64,000 nt of DNA from JACDHG01 sp963815295. Its GTDB lineage: Bacteria > Actinomycetota > Actinomycetes > Propionibacteriales > Nocardioidaceae. Made by a program: the position numbers and the translations under genes. Below, piece by piece: positions 17,605 through 25,882 of this stretch (the stretch's first letter is position 1; every line of letters begins with the position of its first letter). The notes beneath the pieces were generated by a model. The model was not told the DNA's origin. It saw nothing but the letters and a program-made list of their open reading frames with translations, and did not search any database. The DNA lies in assembly GCA_963815295.1 (NCBI GenBank), contig CAWFFZ010000008.1, positions 806,001 to 870,000 on the forward strand. Reading direction: 5' to 3'.

Positions 17605-17976
17605 ATGAGCACAGCCGTAGTCGAGCGATCTGCCGTTCGCCGTACGCCGACGGAGCGCCACCGCGTCGCTGAGTCCGTCGAGCCGAGCGTCCGGCTGACG
17701 AGGCGCGGCCGCTTGGTGGTGCTGGCCCTCATGCTCGTGCTCGCCTTCGCCGCGTTCACCCTGTTCGGCAGCCCGGCCGTGTCGACCGGCGACGCTCACC
17801 ACGCCACGTCATCCACCGTTGTCGTGGGAGCGGGCGAGACACTCTGGGACATCGCCCAGCGCATCGCCCCCGCCGACGACCCCCGCGACGTCATAGCCGA
17901 GATCGTCGACCTCAACGCGCTGACCGACGCAGGCGCGATCCGAGTCGGACAGGAGCTGTTCGTCCCGGCGGGTTGA
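17605..17976 (+). CDS. SOS-regulated LysM membrane protein (ChiZ/DivS-like division suppressor)
   Basis: 123 residues. A cytoplasmic N-terminus of about 35 residues rich in Arg is followed by one membrane helix (RLVVLALMLVLAFAAFTLF) and an extracellular LysM domain (VVVGAGETLWDIAQRIAP ... ADAG..RVGQELFVP). ATG 17605 follows GGAGG at 17593-17597. The gene corresponds in position and architecture to Mycobacterium Rv2719c (ChiZ) and Corynebacterium DivS, which arrest division after DNA damage and are encoded divergently from lexA. Three LexA boxes upstream support that role here. The separation from lexA by the glucose operon is unusual. Confidence 0.85.
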   Translation: MSTAVVERSAVRRTPTERHRVAESVEPSVRLTRRGRLVVLALMLVLAFAAFTLFGSPAVSTGDAHHATSSTVVVGAGETLWDIAQRIAPADDPRDVIAEIVDLNALTDAGAIRVGQELFVPAG

Positions 17977-17977
17977 G

Positions 17978-19528
17978 CTAGTCCTCGAGCAGGATGCCGC
18001 GCTTCTCGAACTGGGTGCGCGTGTCCGCGGCCACCTCGTCGCCGTATAAGAATCGTGCAGTGCGAACGGTCGCTCGGGCTGCCTGCGGCATCGTGAAGGC
18101 CGGGTTCATCGCGAACTGAGCCTCGACAATGATCGTGGTCGCCATGTCGCGGCCGAGCTTGCGGCGCATGTCCCACAGGGCCCGTGACCAGATCTCGCCG
18201 TCGGCGTGCACCTCTCCGGTCAGGTCCGTCGGGAACATCTTGGCCCGGTCGGTGCGACGCAGGCAGTGGGGCGTGCCGGTCGTGTAGGAAACCGCGTCCC
18301 AGTCGGCGACGCATGCTGCCGGCGTGACGGGGGTGCCCGGCGCGGTCGCCTGGCTCATCATGGCGGCCATGTAGTCGCCGAATCCTTCACCCATCGCGCC
18401 TGTCTGGCCGGCCAAGCCCCAGTCGGGCACCTGGTCGGACTGGATGGCATGTCCGTACTCGTGCCAGATGACCTCGACGTCTTCTGCGTCGTCGACCCCG
18501 CCTCGGCCCATCGCGATCTGGTCGGTGCTGGGGTCGTAGTAGGAGTTGTCCTCAGCGAACGCATTGACCGCGATCTTCTCCGCCTCGGCATTGACGTAGC
18601 GGAATCCCAGCTCTTGCAGGTATGCCTGCTGGGTGTCGATCGCGTGGTACGCGTTCACCTGCTCGAAGCGCTCAGCACCGCGGAAGAAGAGGTACCGGTT
18701 GTCCGGTGAGGTCGCCCGCTGCGAGTTCGTGATGCGCACCCATCTGCCGACGAGGGTGTTCCAGCCGGTGCGGAGTCTGAGCAGGTCAACCTTGGTGTAG
18801 GCCTCCAGCGGCACGGCGTCGTTCTGGTCCGCCTGGTCCCTGAGGCCCTGGCGCTGCACGGCGACCACCGGGTTGGGGTCGAAGACGCGGCCGCGGCCGC
18901 TGTCGTCCCAGCGACCCACCGTGGGCGCAGTGGCGTCGTGCTGCTGGGCGAGTTGTACGACGTCGAGCACCGCGCCGGTCTGGGCGTCCACGAACGAGGT
19001 GGCAGCTCCGTCGCCGTTGGCGGTGTGGACCGCCCAGGTGAGGCGCGCGCTGCCGTCGTCGTTCGGAAGGATCATCAACCGGGTGTCGGCGACGTCGCCA
19101 CGCTGGGCGTCGGCGGCCCGGGCACCGCGCAGAGTCGCAAGCGTGCGGCCGGGGCCTTCTGACAGCGCGGATACATCGCCGACTCCGCCGCCGATGTCGC
19201 GCCGGCCGTCCCAGCTGGTGACGCGGCCGTCGGTGTAGGTGTGGCGGGCGTACCAGCCGCCGAACACCGGGTGGCCGTTGTGCACTTGCTGGTACCACCG
19301 GTGGGTGCCGAGCAGCGAGGTCCGCGTCTGGTAGAGCCGGACGTTGCCGGGGATCGGTGCCACGGTGGTGGCGCGAGCCGAGGCGGCGGTGTCGAGGCCG
19401 CCTGGAGCTGCGGCGGGTGTCGTGGCGCTGGCGCCCAGCGTCGTCGTGCCGGCCAGCAGGGTGACTGCGGCGGCCGCCGCGACCGCCGCCGTCATACCTC
19501 GACGGGAAATGCTCCTCGGTGGCTGCAT
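17978..19528 (-). CDS. Secreted zinc metalloprotease (FTP propeptide, fungalysin/thermolysin-like)
   Basis: 516 residues. The signal SRRGMTAAVAAAAAVTLLAG could be Tat- or Sec-type. Residues 60-190 form an FTP/PepSY-type propeptide (VRLYQTRTSLLGTHRWYQQ, GHPVFGGWYARHTYTDGRV). The catalytic domain has HEYGHAIQ near residue 356 (the HEXXH zinc motif) and GAMGEGFGDYMAAM about 25 residues later, giving the third ligand, as in M36/M4 enzymes. It should be exported and self-processed. AAGGA precedes ATG 19528. It ends 2 bp from the end of the LysM gene, tail to tail, with no visible terminator between them. Confidence 0.88.
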   Translation of the reverse strand: MQPPRSISRRGMTAAVAAAAAVTLLAGTTTLGASATTPAAAPGGLDTAASARATTVAPIPGNVRLYQTRTSLLGTHRWYQQVHNGHPVFGGWYARHTYTDGRVTSWDGRRDIGGGVGDVSALSEGPGRTLATLRGARAADAQRGDVADTRLMILPNDDGSARLTWAVHTANGDGAATSFVDAQTGAVLDVVQLAQQHDATAPTVGRWDDSGRGRVFDPNPVVAVQRQGLRDQADQNDAVPLEAYTKVDLLRLRTGWNTLVGRWVRITNSQRATSPDNRYLFFRGAERFEQVNAYHAIDTQQAYLQELGFRYVNAEAEKIAVNAFAEDNSYYDPSTDQIAMGRGGVDDAEDVEVIWHEYGHAIQSDQVPDWGLAGQTGAMGEGFGDYMAAMMSQATAPGTPVTPAACVADWDAVSYTTGTPHCLRRTDRAKMFPTDLTGEVHADGEIWSRALWDMRRKLGRDMATTIIVEAQFAMNPAFTMPQAARATVRTARFLYGDEVAADTRTQFEKRGILLED

Positions 19529-20264
19529 GAAGGTCCTTTTGCTATCGGTCGTGCCGGTGTGGCCCTGACGTCTGTGTCGCTGGATCCTCCACGCTGACCA
19601 GGCACGATCCTAGTGACTGCGCCGGCGCCGAGGGGAGCGTTACGTGCGGTCCTAGCCGGTCGGGGCGCGGACTTGCCCGATAGGAGGACCCGACGCGCTT
19701 CCAGATACCTGGTCGTGGGATGCGTTGAAGGCCTGGCTGAGACGGGCAAGCACGGCGTACCAGGTGACCGGGTGGCCGATCGTTGTCCACAACCGCCAGT
19801 CGAAACTTGTGGACAAGTAGCCGTCATCGGTGGATGAATCAGGCTGTTCTGTGGGTAAGTCGGCCAGTCGGAAAAATTGCTCAGAATTATTGCTGCAAAG
19901 GCTTGTGCGGCCTCGCTGGCGACGTGTAGAAATCTCTCTACGCCCTCCCGCAAGGGAAGGCGGGACGGACGAAAACCGAGGATCCATCCGGTGAGTTTCG
20001 GCTCACTGCATCAGCCGGTGACGAGGTTGGTGGGGTCAGACGGATCGACCGTGAGGTCGGAGACGTCACATCACTCCGGTCGAACGTGGGGCCCCTCAAA
20101 CTCATACTTTGAGGGGCCTCACACCTGTGTCAGCCCTGGGGGGCTACATCTCGGACCGTAGCGCGACCATCTGTCGCCCGCAAAGACTTCGCCGGATCTC
20201 GACGTGAACGTCAGGTGTCGCGCAAGGATCCCGTTCCGCCGGTCGAGCTCGTCGAGACCGCGGG
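19529..20264. other. 736-bp intergenic region with DnaA-box-like sites and a strong hairpin
   Basis: No convincing gene is seen. TTGTCCACA lies at 19783-19791, and its reverse complement TGTGGACAA at 19808-19816; TGTGGGTAA at 19850-19858 is a weaker third. All resemble high-GC DnaA boxes. From about 19870 to 20085 there is AT-richer then structured sequence with several short complementary segments (for example around 19920-19965), followed by a perfect-stem hairpin at 20086-20122. The last part could be an untranslated RNA with its terminator. Confidence 0.5.
20086..20122. terminator. Strong hairpin, terminator-like
   Basis: Arms 20086-20100 and 20108-20122 pair at 14 of 15 positions, with an 11-bp perfect core GGCCCCTCAAA / TTTGAGGGGCC and a 7-base loop. 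There is no T tract after it on either strand, so intrinsic termination would be of the T-less actinobacterial kind. Confidence 0.6.
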
Positions 20265-20981
20265 TCAGTGGCCAGTTCGGGCTGCCTCGACCAGGGCCTC
20301 GAACAGCCGCGGGTCATCACCCACCTCCGGGTGCCACTGGACCGCCAGCCGAAACCGCGAGCCGGGATCCTCGAACGCCTCGATCACGCCATCCGTTGAC
20401 CAGCCGGCCGGCTCGTAGCCGGGCCACGACGCGACGCCCTGGTGGTGGTAGGTCGGCACGATGACGGCGTTCCCCAGGATCTTGTGCAGTCGGGTGCCGG
20501 GCGCCATCTCGACTGGGTGCTCCCCGTAGCGGCCCGGGCCGGGCGAGTGGTCGGTGTGTCCGAGCCGGTCGGGGAGGTGTTGCTCGAGCGCACCGCCGCC
20601 GGCAACCGCCATCACCTGCATGCCGCGACACACCCCCAGCACCGGTACGTCGTCGGCCCCAGTAACCCGGGCGAGCAGCAACTCGGACGCGTCCCGGTCA
20701 GGCCGGGGTGGCTGCACCGTCGGGTGTGGCTGCTCGCCATACCGCGACGGCTCGACGTCGACGCCGCCCGCGAGGATCAGGCCGTCGAGGCGCGACAGCA
20801 CCTCGCGGGCGTCGTCGTCGGACGCGTCGTCGGCCAGTGGCGGCACCACGAGGGCCAGGCCGCCCGCGGCGTGCACGTGCTGCACGTACGCATGCGGGAT
20901 CAGCGCCGCAGGGACATCCGCCCAGGCAGCCCAGGTCGCCGGTTCGACGTACGACGTGATGCCGATGACCGGCCGCCTCAT
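20265..20981 (-). CDS. Class I glutamine amidotransferase-like gamma-glutamyl hydrolase (PuuD-like)
   Basis: 238 residues from ATG 20981. The peptidase C26 layout is clear: MRRPVIGITSYVEPATW, LDGLILAGGVDVEPSRYG, the nucleophile in PVLGVCRGMQVMAV, and the His/Glu pair in VQWHPEVGDD, with the PTYHHQGV loop. PuuD hydrolyses gamma-glutamyl-GABA to glutamate and GABA. It is the last gene of a minus-strand run that begins with a glutamine synthetase-like ligase, so it probably removes the glutamyl group at the end of the pathway. Two tandem inverted repeats separate it from the SDR gene. Confidence 0.88.
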   Translation of the reverse strand: MRRPVIGITSYVEPATWAAWADVPAALIPHAYVQHVHAAGGLALVVPPLADDASDDDAREVLSRLDGLILAGGVDVEPSRYGEQPHPTVQPPRPDRDASELLLARVTGADDVPVLGVCRGMQVMAVAGGGALEQHLPDRLGHTDHSPGPGRYGEHPVEMAPGTRLHKILGNAVIVPTYHHQGVASWPGYEPAGWSTDGVIEAFEDPGSRFRLAVQWHPEVGDDPRLFEALVEAARTGH

Positions 20982-20989
20982 GAGACCCC

Positions 20990-21102
20990 CTTGCGTCCGT
21001 ACGCCCGGCCGCTGTGGGGACCAGCTGCACGGACGCAAGTGAGGCGAGGCACCTTGCGTCCGTACGCCGGGTCGCCATAGCGACCAACTGCACGGACGCA
21101 AG
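20990..21102. repeat. Two tandem inverted repeats (CTTGCGTCCGT arms)
   Basis: CTTGCGTCCGT / ACGGACGCAAG pairs occur at 20990-21000 with 21029-21039 and at 21053-21063 with 21092-21102. Arms are 11 bp and perfect, loops are 28 bp and similar in sequence to each other (TACGCC near the left arm, ACCA.CTGC near the right arm). The whole unit is thus duplicated at 63-bp spacing. The element sits between the SDR and PuuD-like genes. Confidence 0.88.
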
Positions 21103-21123
21103 CGAAGGCGGGTTCCGGAGGTA

Positions 21124-21897
21124 TCACAGTGGCGTCACGTAGGCGCCGGCGATGCCGCCGTCGACCAGGAACTGGGACGCGGTGATGAAGCTGGAGTCGT
21201 CGCTGGCCAGGAACAACACCGCCGACGCGATCTCCTCGGGCTCGGCGAACCGGCCCATCGGGATGTGGACGAGCCGTCTGGCCGCCCGCTCGGGATCCTT
21301 CGCGAACAGCTCCCGCAGCAGCGGGGTGTTGACCGGTCCGGGGCACAGCGCGTTGACGCGTACGCCGTCGCGGGCGAACTGCACGCCGAGCTCGCGCGAC
21401 ATCGCCAGGACCCCGCCCTTGCTGGCCGTATACGAGATCTGCGAGGTCGCCGCCCCCATCACCGCCACGAACGACGCCGTGTTGATGATCGAGCCGCGTC
21501 GTTGCTGGCGCATGTAGGGGAGCACGGCCTTGCAGCAGAGGTAGACGCTCGTCAGGTTGACCTCCTGCACCCGCCGCCACGCCTCGATGCCCGTGTCGAG
21601 GATCGAGTCGTCGTCGGGCGGCGAGATGCCGGCGTTGTTGAACGCCACGTCCACGCTGCCGAACTCGCTGTGGGCGGTGCCGAACATCGACTCGACCTGG
21701 GCGGCGTCCGTCACGTCGCAGTGCACGTAGCGGCCGTCGACCTCGTCGGCGATGCCCGGCCCGCGAGAGTCATCGACGTCGCCGATGACCACGCGCGCCC
21801 CCTCGGCGGCGAAGCGGCGTACCGTCGCCAGGCCGATCCCGCTGCACCCACCGGTGACGACGGCGGTGCGTCCTTCGAGCCGACCCGCTCCTGCCAT
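21124..21897 (-). CDS. Short-chain dehydrogenase/reductase (SDR)
   Basis: 257 residues. The Rossmann motif VVTGGCSGIGLATV is followed by DVDDSRG (Asp after beta-2, NAD preference likely), NNAGISPP, and the catalytic S-Y-K set with ISYTASKGG. ATG 21897 has GAGGAA 8 bases upstream; GTG 21921 would add eight residues. It follows the aldehyde dehydrogenase by 63 bp in the amine cluster. It may oxidise a hydroxyl intermediate of the glutamylated substrate, but the substrate is not shown by sequence. Confidence 0.88.
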   Translation of the reverse strand: MAGAGRLEGRTAVVTGGCSGIGLATVRRFAAEGARVVIGDVDDSRGPGIADEVDGRYVHCDVTDAAQVESMFGTAHSEFGSVDVAFNNAGISPPDDDSILDTGIEAWRRVQEVNLTSVYLCCKAVLPYMRQQRRGSIINTASFVAVMGAATSQISYTASKGGVLAMSRELGVQFARDGVRVNALCPGPVNTPLLRELFAKDPERAARRLVHIPMGRFAEPEEIASAVLFLASDDSSFITASQFLVDGGIAGAYVTPL

Positions 21898-21960
21898 CAG
21901 ATGCTTCCTCGTTTCTGTCACTCGCCGGAGCGCCGCGGATCGCGCATTGATCCGAGCTGC

Positions 21961-23328
21961 TCAGCCGTCTGAGATGAAGACATTCTTGAGGTCGGTGAAC
22001 GGGTCGAGCGCATCGGGGCCGAGCTCGCGCCCGATGCCGGACTGCTTGAACCCGCCGAACGGCGTCGAGTAGCGCACCGACGAGTGGGAGTTGACGCTCA
22101 GGTTGCCGGCCTCGACGGCGCGCGACACCCGCAGCGCCCGCCCGACGTCGCGAGTCCAGATCGACCCCGACAGGCCGTACTCGGTGTCGTTGGCCTTGGC
22201 GATCGCGTCGGCCTCGTCGTCGAACGGCAGCACCGCCACGACCGGCCCGAACACCTCCTCGCGCCACACCCGGTCCTGCTCGGACTTCGGCAGCACGACG
22301 GTCGGCGGGTACCAGTAGCCGGCGCCGTCGGGCGCGTCGCCTCGGAACGCGACATCGACGCTGTCGCCTTCGACGTACGACGTCACCGTCTCGCGCTGCC
22401 CCGCGCTGATGAGCGGCCCCATCTCGGAGTCCTCGTCTCCGGGCGCCTTGACCTTGACCCCCTGCACGGCGGGTTCGAGCAGCTCGAGGAACCGGTCGTG
22501 GACGCTGCGCTCGACCAGGATCCGGCTGCGTGCGCAGCAGTCCTGTCCGGCGTTGTCGAAGACGCCGTACGGCGCGGTGGCCGCAGCCTGCTCGAGGTCG
22601 GAGTCGGCGAAGACGATGTTGGCGCTCTTGCCACCGAGCTCGAGCGTCACCCGCTTCACCTGGTCGGCAGCGCCCGCCATGATGCGTTTGCCGACCTCGG
22701 TCGAGCCGGTGAAGCAGACCTTGCGGACGGCGGGGTGGGTGACGAAGCGTTCGCCGACGACGGAGCCCTTGCCGGGTATGACGGTGAAGACGCCCTCGGG
22801 CAGACCCGCCTCGAGGGCCAGCTCGCCCAGCCGGATCGCGGTCAACGGCGTCAGCTCAGCCGGTTTGAGGACGACGCAGTTGCCAGCGGCCAGGGCAGGT
22901 GCGAAGCCCCATCCGGCGATCGGCATCGGGAAGTTCCACGGGACGATGACCCCGACGACGCCGAGGGGCTCCTTGAACGTCACGTTGACGCCGCCCGCCA
23001 CCGGAATCTGCCGGCCGAACAGCCGCTCGGGTGCGGCGGCGTAGTAACCGAGGACATCGCGGACATTGCCGGCCTCCCACCGGGCGTTGCCGATCGTGTG
23101 GCCGGAGTTGGCGACTTCGAGGGCGGCGAGCTCGTCGATGGCCCCGTCGACCGCATCGGAGAACCGGCGCAGCAGCCGGCCCCGGTCGGCCGGCGCCACG
23201 TGACGCCAGGCGTCATACGCGCGTTGTGACCGGTCGATCGCCGCGTCGGTCTCTTCGAGCGACGCGGAGCCCACCTCGGTGACCTGCTCCTCGGTGGCCG
23301 GGTTGATCACGACATGGGTAGTGCTCAT
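21961..23328 (-). CDS. NAD-dependent aldehyde dehydrogenase (PuuC/GabD-like)
   Basis: 455 residues. Typical blocks: PWNFPMPIAGWGFAPALAAG, KPAELTPLTA, FTGSTEVGKRIM for cofactor binding, the general base E230 in TLELGG, and the catalytic Cys264 in NAGQDCCARSR. The C-terminal GGFKQSGIGRELGPDAL is typical. It oxidises an aldehyde to an acid. Between a glutamine synthetase-like ligase and a gamma-glutamyl hydrolase it is best read as oxidising a gamma-glutamylated amino-aldehyde, as PuuC does. It is 70 bp downstream of the ligase gene. Confidence 0.9.
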   Translation of the reverse strand: MSTTHVVINPATEEQVTEVGSASLEETDAAIDRSQRAYDAWRHVAPADRGRLLRRFSDAVDGAIDELAALEVANSGHTIGNARWEAGNVRDVLGYYAAAPERLFGRQIPVAGGVNVTFKEPLGVVGVIVPWNFPMPIAGWGFAPALAAGNCVVLKPAELTPLTAIRLGELALEAGLPEGVFTVIPGKGSVVGERFVTHPAVRKVCFTGSTEVGKRIMAGAADQVKRVTLELGGKSANIVFADSDLEQAAATAPYGVFDNAGQDCCARSRILVERSVHDRFLELLEPAVQGVKVKAPGDEDSEMGPLISAGQRETVTSYVEGDSVDVAFRGDAPDGAGYWYPPTVVLPKSEQDRVWREEVFGPVVAVLPFDDEADAIAKANDTEYGLSGSIWTRDVGRALRVSRAVEAGNLSVNSHSSVRYSTPFGGFKQSGIGRELGPDALDPFTDLKNVFISDG

Positions 23329-23398
23329 TGTCGCGCACGCCCATCCGCAAACGCGCCTAAGTAACAGTGCATCTGCCTACCTGACTTCGGCATCACGT

Positions 23399-24763
23399 TC
23401 ATAGCCGCTCGAAGCCTCGCACGCGCTCCCAGTCGGTGACATAGGAGTTGAACGCGGCGAGCTCGACGTCGGCGGCGTTGAGGTAGTGGTCGACCACGGC
23501 GTCGCTGAACGCCGACCGCGCGATCTCGGACGCGGCGAACGCGTCGCGGGCCTCCAGCAGCGTTGTCGGCACATGACGTTTGTCGGACTCGTAGGCGTTG
23601 CCTTCGAAGGGCGCTTCGAGCTCGAGCTCGTTCTCGATGCCGTGCAGACCGCCTGCGAGCATGCCGGCGAGCCCGAGGTAGGGATTCATGTCTCCGCCGG
23701 GCAGCCGGTTCTCCACCCGCAGCCCGGCACCGTGGCCGACGACGCGCAGCGCGCACGTGCGGTTGTCGCGCCCCCACGCGATCGCCGTCGGCGCGAACGA
23801 CCCCGGCTGGAACCGCTTGTAGGAGTTGATGTTCGGGGCGTACAGCAGCGTGAAGTCGAACAGCGTCGCCTGCACGCCGGCGACGAACTGCTCGAAGAGC
23901 TTCGTCGGACCCGACCCCTCATCGAAGACGATCGACCCGTCCTCGCCGCGGACGCTCATGTGCACGTGGCACGAGTTGCCCTCGCGCTCGTCGAACTTCG
24001 CCATGAACGTCACGGACTGCCCGTGCAGCGACGCGATCTCCTTGGCGGCGTTCTTGTAAACGGAGTGCTGGTCGGCGGTGCGGACCACCTCTTCGTACTT
24101 GAACGCGATCTCGTGCTGCCCGAGGTTGCACTCACCCTTGGCCGACTCGACCGTGAGCCCGGCGGAGTACATCTGGTTGCGGATGTCGCGCAACAGCGGC
24201 TCGACCCTGCTGGTGCCGAGCAGCGAGTAGTCGACGTTGTACTGGTTGCCGGGGATCAGGTCGCGATAGCCCTTGTCCCACGCGGCCTCAAACGTGTCGT
24301 TGTAGATGTTGAACTCCAGCTCTGTGCCTGCGTATGCCGTCAGGCCGCGCTCCGCAGCGCGGGCCGCCTGGGTGGCGAGCACAGTGCGGGGCGACTGGAG
24401 GACGGGGGAGTGGTCCTCGTCGAGCCACGCGAGGTCGCACTGCACCATCGCGGTGCCGGGCAGCCACGGGGTCAGCCGCAGCGTCGAGAGGTCGAGGACG
24501 AACTCCATGTCGCCATAGCCCGTCGACCACGAGCTGATCGCGTAGCCCTCGACGGTGTTCATGTCGACGTCGACAGCCAGCAGGTAGTTGCAGCCTTCGG
24601 TCCCGTGACCGAGCACGGTGTCGAGGAAGAACTGGGCGTGGATGCGTTTACCTTGCAGACGACCCTGCATGTCGGTGAAGGCCACGATGACCGTGTCGAC
24701 CTCCCCGTTGTCGATGAGCTTGCGCAGGTCTTTTACGTCGAGAGGGAACTGTGGCTGGGACAT
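23399..24763 (-). CDS. Glutamine synthetase-family gamma-glutamyl-amine ligase (PuuA/GlnA3-like)
   Basis: 454 residues from ATG 24763 (GTG 24775 is an alternative). The GS fold is visible: VAFTDMQGRLQGKRI in the N-domain, TELEFNIYNDT with catalytic Glu, GECNLGQHEIAFKY, GNSCHVHMSV, and NRLPGGDMNPYLGLAGMLA. It lacks the adenylylation-loop tyrosine motif of housekeeping GlnA and resembles PuuA/GlnA3 enzymes. These join glutamate to amines such as putrescine or ethanolamine with ATP. It heads the minus-strand operon and faces the kinase and permease genes across a 120-bp region containing an operator-like site. Confidence 0.88.
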   Translation of the reverse strand: MSQPQFPLDVKDLRKLIDNGEVDTVIVAFTDMQGRLQGKRIHAQFFLDTVLGHGTEGCNYLLAVDVDMNTVEGYAISSWSTGYGDMEFVLDLSTLRLTPWLPGTAMVQCDLAWLDEDHSPVLQSPRTVLATQAARAAERGLTAYAGTELEFNIYNDTFEAAWDKGYRDLIPGNQYNVDYSLLGTSRVEPLLRDIRNQMYSAGLTVESAKGECNLGQHEIAFKYEEVVRTADQHSVYKNAAKEIASLHGQSVTFMAKFDEREGNSCHVHMSVRGEDGSIVFDEGSGPTKLFEQFVAGVQATLFDFTLLYAPNINSYKRFQPGSFAPTAIAWGRDNRTCALRVVGHGAGLRVENRLPGGDMNPYLGLAGMLAGGLHGIENELELEAPFEGNAYESDKRHVPTTLLEARDAFAASEIARSAFSDAVVDHYLNAADVELAAFNSYVTDWERVRGFERL

Positions 24764-24800
24764 GAGGACGGTCACTTCCACTCGGCCGGTCGGGCGGAAT

Positions 24801-24812
24801 GAGTCTAGACCT
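24801..24812. promoter_or_regulatory. GntR/HutC operator-like site between the ligase and kinase genes
   Basis: GAGTCTAGACCT has the perfect palindromic core GTCTAGAC typical of HutC/DasR-type GntR operators. It sits in the divergent promoter region (24764-24883). A perfect version, AGGTCTAGACCT, is at 31962-31973, and a HutC-type regulator is encoded at 27462. Confidence 0.5.
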
Positions 24813-24883
24813 GACCGAGAACTTGGCACTAGCATCAGTCCGTCACCTGGTGAGATCAACTCACCGCGGAGGGAGGCACTGCG

Positions 24884-25807
24884 GTGGTCACAGCGACGCT
24901 GCCCGACGACCTCGACATCCTCCTCGACCGGCTCGCCTCGGTCCGCTACCGGCCGCGTGAGGTGACCCAGCTGCACGGCGGTCTCACCAACGTCAACGTG
25001 CGCGTCAAGACCGCCGACCTCGACGTAGTGGTGCGCATCTCCAGCGACGGTTCGACGATGCTCTCGATCGACCGAGAGGCCGAGTACCTCAACTCCCGCG
25101 CGGCCGCGGCCTCGGGCGCGTCACCTCCCGTGGTCGAATACATGCCCGACGACCACATGCTGGTGGTCGACTACGTCGCCGGTACGACGTTGACGCCCGA
25201 CGACATACGCGCCGATGCCAACCTGTCGCGCATCGCCGAGGTGTGCCGGATGCTGCACGACGGACCACGCTTCGTGAGCGACTTCGACATGTTCGACGCG
25301 CAGCGCACCTACCTGAAAACCGTTACAGACAACGGATATCGACTGCCAGCGCGATACCTGGACTTCGAGCCGCAAGTCGCAGACATCGAGCGCGCCTTGG
25401 CAGTCGTCGACCTGCCCACCGTGCCGTGCAACAACGACCTGCTGGCGGCGAACTTCGTCGACGACGGCGAGCGCCTGTGGATCATCGACTTCGAGTACGC
25501 CGGCAACAACGACCCGTGCTTCGAGCTCGGCAACATCTGGAGCGAGTCGAACCTCGCCACCGAACAGCTCGATGTGCTCGTCACTCACTACTACGGGCGG
25601 GAAAGGCCGAACATGGTGGCCCGGGCGCGGCTGCTCGGTCTGATGTCGAAGTACGGCTGGACGCTGTGGGCCGTGATCCAGCACGCCAACAGCGCCCTTG
25701 ACTTCGACTTCTGGGAGTGGGGGATGGAGAAGTACGACCGGGCTGTCGAGGAGTTCGACAGTCCGCAGTTCGATACCTGGCTCGCCGCCGCCGCCGCACC
25801 CGATTGA
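24884..25807 (+). CDS. Choline/aminoglycoside kinase-like phosphotransferase
   Basis: 307 residues, protein-kinase-like fold. Visible motifs: glycine loop THGG-like QLHGGLTNVNVRVKT, VVVRISSDGS with the nucleotide Lys position replaced by Arg, the catalytic loop CNNDLLAANFV, and the metal site WIIDFEYAGNND. The second pattern is typical of choline/ethanolamine kinases. GTG 24884 follows GGAGGGAGG. Being first in a run with an amine permease and next to a glutamyl-amine ligase, it probably phosphorylates an amino alcohol. That is inference from family and context; drug resistance is unlikely. Confidence 0.83.
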   Translation: MVTATLPDDLDILLDRLASVRYRPREVTQLHGGLTNVNVRVKTADLDVVVRISSDGSTMLSIDREAEYLNSRAAAASGASPPVVEYMPDDHMLVVDYVAGTTLTPDDIRADANLSRIAEVCRMLHDGPRFVSDFDMFDAQRTYLKTVTDNGYRLPARYLDFEPQVADIERALAVVDLPTVPCNNDLLAANFVDDGERLWIIDFEYAGNNDPCFELGNIWSESNLATEQLDVLVTHYYGRERPNMVARARLLGLMSKYGWTLWAVIQHANSALDFDFWEWGMEKYDRAVEEFDSPQFDTWLAAAAAPD

Positions 25808-25882
25808 CCCATCACCTTTGCCACTGTCGACCTGCGCACCGAAACCCCTATCCGCAGCTAGACCTCTTCATCGGAGGAATCG

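Noticed and set aside
19783..19858. Chromosomal origin of replication
   Set aside because: Only two good DnaA boxes and no dnaA, dnaN, recF, rpmH or parAB context.
24884..25807. Aminoglycoside resistance gene
   Set aside because: Kinase motifs and the amine-metabolism context fit choline/amino-alcohol kinases better.
25856..25865. Third GntR operator half (AGCTAGACCT) before the permease
   Set aside because: Only one half-site matches, and a similar GCTAGACCTC also occurs near lexA (about 14939), so it is not specific.
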